A stretch of DNA of 64,000 nucleotides from Aquila chrysaetos chrysaetos (Eukaryota > Chordata > Aves > Accipitriformes > Accipitridae). Made by a program: the position numbers and the translations under genes. The notes beneath the pieces are model-generated. The model saw nothing but the letters and a program-made list of their open reading frames with translations, made no database searches and was not told where the DNA came from. Each line of letters starts with the position of its first letter. Positions within the stretch are counted from its first letter, which is position 1. The DNA lies in contig NW_024470327.1 in the NCBI RefSeq assembly GCF_900496995.4, positions 197,838 to 261,837 on the forward strand, read 5' to 3'. Below are positions 60,766-64,000 of the stretch, in pieces.

Positions 60766-61238
60766 ATAGCATGCTGAATTCATACCAAGGAAACATTACT
60801 AATCCATGTAGCTACTTAATATTAACTATTATAAACTTTGTACAGATAATTCCATTAGACATAAACCGTTGTCCAACTCTGAGACTAAGATTGGACCGAG
60901 CCGCCCCTAGGCTCCATAAGCACTTTAGAAAGCAAGGGGGTCCCCTCTGAACCTCGCGACTCAACGGGAGGGTCTTCCTTACCCTTTTGCGTCTCCGGTC
61001 TCTGCGTGAATCCTTCCAGCTCGATTCTAACTCAATTCTCCTTCGTACGTTTCTTCCGTGCAGCAACTAATAAGGCGAACCTTGCCATCCAACTTACTGA
61101 ACCTCGGGAAACCACTGTCAAACTTTGTTAAATTCCCCAAATTTAGTGAACTCTGTCAAATTATTATCTTACCTCAATAAAACTCACGGATGCTTCTCTC
61201 CTTCTGAGCGAGGTGCATTCCGCCCCTTGGCGAGAGAT
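60766..61238 (+). repeat. Possible LTR end with AATAAA ahead of a tRNA-Ser-like primer site
   Basis: AATAAA lies near 61,175. At 61,239-61,256 TGGCGCAGCCGGCAGGAT resembles the complement of a tRNA-Ser 3' end, differing by a few transitions. The usual CA just before the primer site is missing and no partner LTR is seen, so this may be a fragment or coincidence. Confidence 0.3.
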
Positions 61239-62660
61239 TGGCGCAGCCGGCAGGATCCTACGTCAGGACGCGCGACAGCCCGCAGCACAGCCTGCGTGGG
61301 GCGAAAGGCATGCATCAGACCTCGGGGCCATCAGACCCACAGGGCGGCCTGGGGACAGCAAGGGCACCTGCTCCGTCCCCACCAGAGCACGCCTGCTCCA
61401 AAGCATGGCGCTGCCGGCTGGAGAGGAGGCCGCCCTGCCTTCCCCTGGCCCGCGGACACGAAACACCCACCTCCAGCTCTCAGGGCTCGGGCTGGCGACC
61501 CTCGGGGCAGCAGCAGGAACCGCTCTGACCCTGGTCGTGGGGCCGTCCCTGGGGCTGAGCACTCAACTGGGCCACGGCAGGGCCCGTGGGTGATCACCGA
61601 GGTCTCCCCCCAGGCCCCTCCGCCCTGGGAGATACCTGCTGCTGCTCCTGCAGCTCCCCTGGCCCTTTCCCTGGACCCCCCTCGCCCCGGCTGCCCCCAG
61701 CCCATCTCTCCCCCATTTCTCCTCAGGCTGCTCGGGCTCTGTCCCCTCCGGCCCTGCCCCAGGCCGGCTGTGACTGACAGGCCGCCTCCGGCTCCGCTGA
61801 TTGGCTCAGCCGTGGCCAATGGCACAGCTGTTGCTGGGCGGGCAGGGGCTGCCTCTCCTCACAGAGCCCGCCCCCCCGCAGCCGCTCCTCAGCCAGCTGG
61901 GGCACTGGGCCTGTGGGGAGACGGCCTTCGGGAAGGGCCCTTCGGTGCGGAGCTGTTCCCTCGGCAGCGCGCGGCCTTCGGGAAGGGCCCTTCGGTGCGG
62001 AGCTGTTCCCTCGGCAGCGCGCGGCCTTCGGGAAGGGCCCTTCGGTGCGGAGCTGTTCCCTCGGCAGCGCGCGGCCTTCGGGAAGGGCCCTTCGGTGCGG
62101 AGCTGTTCCCTCGGCAGCGCTTGCGAGGTGTGTGCGCAGCTCTGCCGTCCCTCAGTGCTGCTGTGGGGTCTGCGCCTGCTCGGGGAGGGAGGGAGAGGAG
62201 CTGCCCTGCGTTTGCTCCGGGTCGGCAAATCGTTCCCAAAAGGCGGGTCTGTCTGTGCTGCCAGCCACAGCCCTGGGCAGGAGGAGCTGCGTGACGGGAG
62301 CCGGGCCGGCCCCTGGCAGGAGACAGGGCTCTGCCCCGGTCACACCGCCCGTGCTGAGCCCAGCACCCGGGGCCTTCCTCAGGCCTCGCCTTCCCCCAGG
62401 CGATGAGGAGGAGAGACGCCCTGTCCTGGCGTGGCCCAGAAGGAAGGACGGAGCCCCCGGCACTCTCCCCACGGGGGCTGGCCACCGGCCTTCGCTTCTG
62501 TCCCTGGGGCTCCCCAGTGCTGGCAGGCCCCACGGAGCTTCAGGGCCAGGCAGATGTCCAGGTGCCAGGGGCTCCTGGGGCTCGGGGCAGCTTTGGGCAT
62601 CTCCGCAGCCGAGGTGCGGCTGCCCCTTTGCTTCTGCGGATGCGGTAGTTATTTGCCACC
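61200..62660. other. CpG-rich, GC-rich block (CpG-island-like)
   Basis: High CpG content with a convergent CCAAT pair (ATTGG near 61,799-61,803 and CCAAT near 61,816-61,820). The surrounding GCTGATTGGCTC resembles, in complement, the CCAAT region of the LTR at 45,921-47,062, so an LTR origin is possible. Long frames on both strands are compositional. Confidence 0.5.
61922..62121. repeat. Four perfect 50-bp tandem repeats
   Basis: The unit starts CGGCCTTCGGG and ends CGGCAGCGCG. Copies at 61,922, 61,972, 62,022 and 62,072 appear identical apart from the last junction. Each contains the 12-bp perfect palindrome GAAGGGCCCTTC. Perfect identity implies recent expansion or homogenisation. Confidence 0.95.
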
Positions 62661-63600
62661 CCCTTAGCGGTTAAAACTGTTTCTCGGCATGGCACGTGGC
62701 CTGGACAGAAGCCCCTTCCCTGCTAGTCGGGAGGACTTCGGGGTAACAAGGAAGTCACAGCATGCACACAGGTATGAGGAAGGCGAAAAGGAGCCGTGTC
62801 AGGTTTTTTCTGCTTTTTCAGATCTGAGTTTAGACATTTGTGTGCACCCCAGCACCAAAGCCATGTCTTTCTCCTCCCAGCTGCACAGCTTTTCACCAGC
62901 GACAGTGAGTTGGGCTGAGCTGGCCTTCAGGATAACTCGGCTCCTTTCTTTTTTAATTGTGTGCCTGCACCTTCCCTTTTTTCCACCAAGGTCTTCTTTT
63001 CTCCCCCCTTCCCTCCCGCCCCCAGCTCTGTGCTCATTCAAAGATAATTGTGATTTGACTTTCTGGACAGGTCATCGAGTAGGTAGTTGCAGGATATATG
63101 TATAGGCTGGCCTATACCTCCAGAGCTGTAGGCTGAGCTTTTCTACCTTTAAAGTCTAGGTAAATACGGGCTATGGGTAGAGTTACTGTTTGCCAGTTAT
63201 TATTTCTTTTGGGGTCCTGTGACAGTGATGGTAAGGTCGTCAGCCTGCAGCTCTGCAAAAACTACCACTGAAAGAGATTTGATGGTGGATGCTGTTCTGT
63301 GTGTTTCATTTCCAATGGTCATTTCACTGAGCTCGAATTCCTTCTGTGCCATCAGGTGATGGGGATCTTCTCGCCCTGGTCTTCTGTTTCTGCAGCGTGT
63401 CCTGACAGCCTTTGTCATCCAGAGCTTTCGTGTCTGTTCCCAAGAGGAGTGATGGCCATGATGTGGAACGACTCCTGTGAGTAATGGCTTCGCCAGTAGG
63501 CTTGGATTTAATGAATCCCCATGGGCAAATGCATGTAGCAGGAGCTCGATCCAAGAATTTTGATGTTCTGACACTCCAGACTGAATTTGGAGGTGTTTCC
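62661..63600. other. No gene recognised
   Basis: Pyrimidine-rich patches and short frames only. Nothing supported. Confidence 0.5.
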
Positions 63601-63602
63601 TC

Positions 63603-64000
63603 ACCCTCCTCCTCCTCCTCCTCCTCCTCCTCCTCCTCCTCCTCCTCTTCCATCTCCTTCCGCTCTTCCTCCCCCTCCTTTTCCCCCTCATCGTCCTTCT
63701 CTTCCTTCTCCTCCTCCTCCTCCTCCTCCTGTTCTTCCTCTGCCTCCTTTTCTTCCTCCTCTTGTTCTTCAGCTGCCTTATCCTGTTCTCATTTCTACTC
63801 GTCCTCCTTCTCCTTTTCTTTCTCCTCCTGCTTTCTTCCTCCTCGTTCTTTCTTTATTCTCCTCCTCCTCCTTATCCTGTTCTTCCTCCTCTTCCTTCAC
63901 CTCCTCTTCTTTCCTGTCTTCCTCGTGTTCTTCTTCCTGTTATTCCTCCTCCTCGTCCCCTTCTTCTCCTGTTTCTCTTCCCCTTGTTCCTCCTCCTGTT
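63603..64000. repeat. Polypyrimidine tract, (CCT)n-rich, to the window end
   Basis: The plus strand is almost purely C/T for about 400 bases, starting with an uninterrupted CCT run to about 63,648 and continuing as CTTCCT/TCCTCC mixtures. The minus-strand Glu-rich frames across it are artefacts. It runs off the window. Confidence 0.92.

Noticed and set aside
61125..62294. 389-codon plus-strand frame across the CpG-rich block
   Set aside because: All frames on both strands are open because of GC content, and the 50-bp repeats cycle through all three phases.
63200..63691. Glu/Arg-rich minus-strand frames at the window end
   Set aside because: Direct translation of the CCT/CTT microsatellite.

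Overview
The window is vertebrate nuclear DNA, most likely avian. It carries 5'-truncated CR1 LINE 3' ends, LTRs I recognise from memory as ERVL-type bird repeats, and an endogenous retrovirus primed by tRNA-Trp, as avian retroviruses are. Intron-containing fragments of RBBP6 and PAPOLG lie in a large inverted repeat. High ERV density plus an ampliconic palindrome fits a W chromosome or another repeat-rich, germline-biased region; that placement is inference.

Layout. 1-1,055: AT-rich DNA without genes. 1,056-9,126 (+): ERV-A, a gamma-like provirus with a tRNA-Arg-like primer site, broken gag, pol and env, a 3' LTR missing most of U3, and a 4-bp CCAG target duplication. 9,131-11,305 and 20,818-23,142 are one GC-rich, CpG-rich locus split by ERV-B (11,311-20,812, minus). 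ERV-B has two 758-bp LTRs differing at one base, a tRNA-Trp primer site, a 5-bp ATATT duplication, and many nonsense codons, nearly all TGA.

23,143-57,462 is a palindrome. Arms of about 10.5 kb (23,143-33,670) and 9.95 kb (47,511-57,462) flank a 13.8-kb spacer. Reading outward to inward each arm carries: RBBP6 exons (RING region onward), two PAPOLG 5' exons, an unrecognised membrane-protein gene piece, a CR1, an ERVL LTR fragment and a CACGTG-rich minisatellite. The arm length difference is essentially one 578-bp solo LTR (27,017-27,594) present only on the left; the right arm keeps the empty site. The right RBBP6 copy continues past the arm to about 59,124 (zinc knuckle and upstream exon) but is a pseudogene. 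The left copy starts at the arm edge, lacks the 5' part, and has open exons with intact splice sites.

The spacer holds a probable LTR (33,694-34,165), about 7.5 kb with no gene I can defend, solo LTRs at 41,693-42,317 and 44,229-44,996, a G-rich tract (42.88-44.11 kb), and a TACTGGGAG minisatellite interrupted by a 1,142-bp ERVL-type solo LTR (45,921-47,062). 57.5-61.1 kb has no further gene I recognise. 61.2-62.65 kb is CpG-rich with four exact 50-bp repeats, and the window ends in a 400-bp polypyrimidine tract.

Both cellular genes in the amplicon belong to mRNA 3'-end processing (RBBP6 is the Mpe1-related cleavage/polyadenylation factor; PAPOLG is a poly(A) polymerase). Whether the amplicon makes a functional or regulatory transcript cannot be decided from sequence alone. 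No prokaryotic features, CRISPR arrays, tRNAs or rRNAs were seen.
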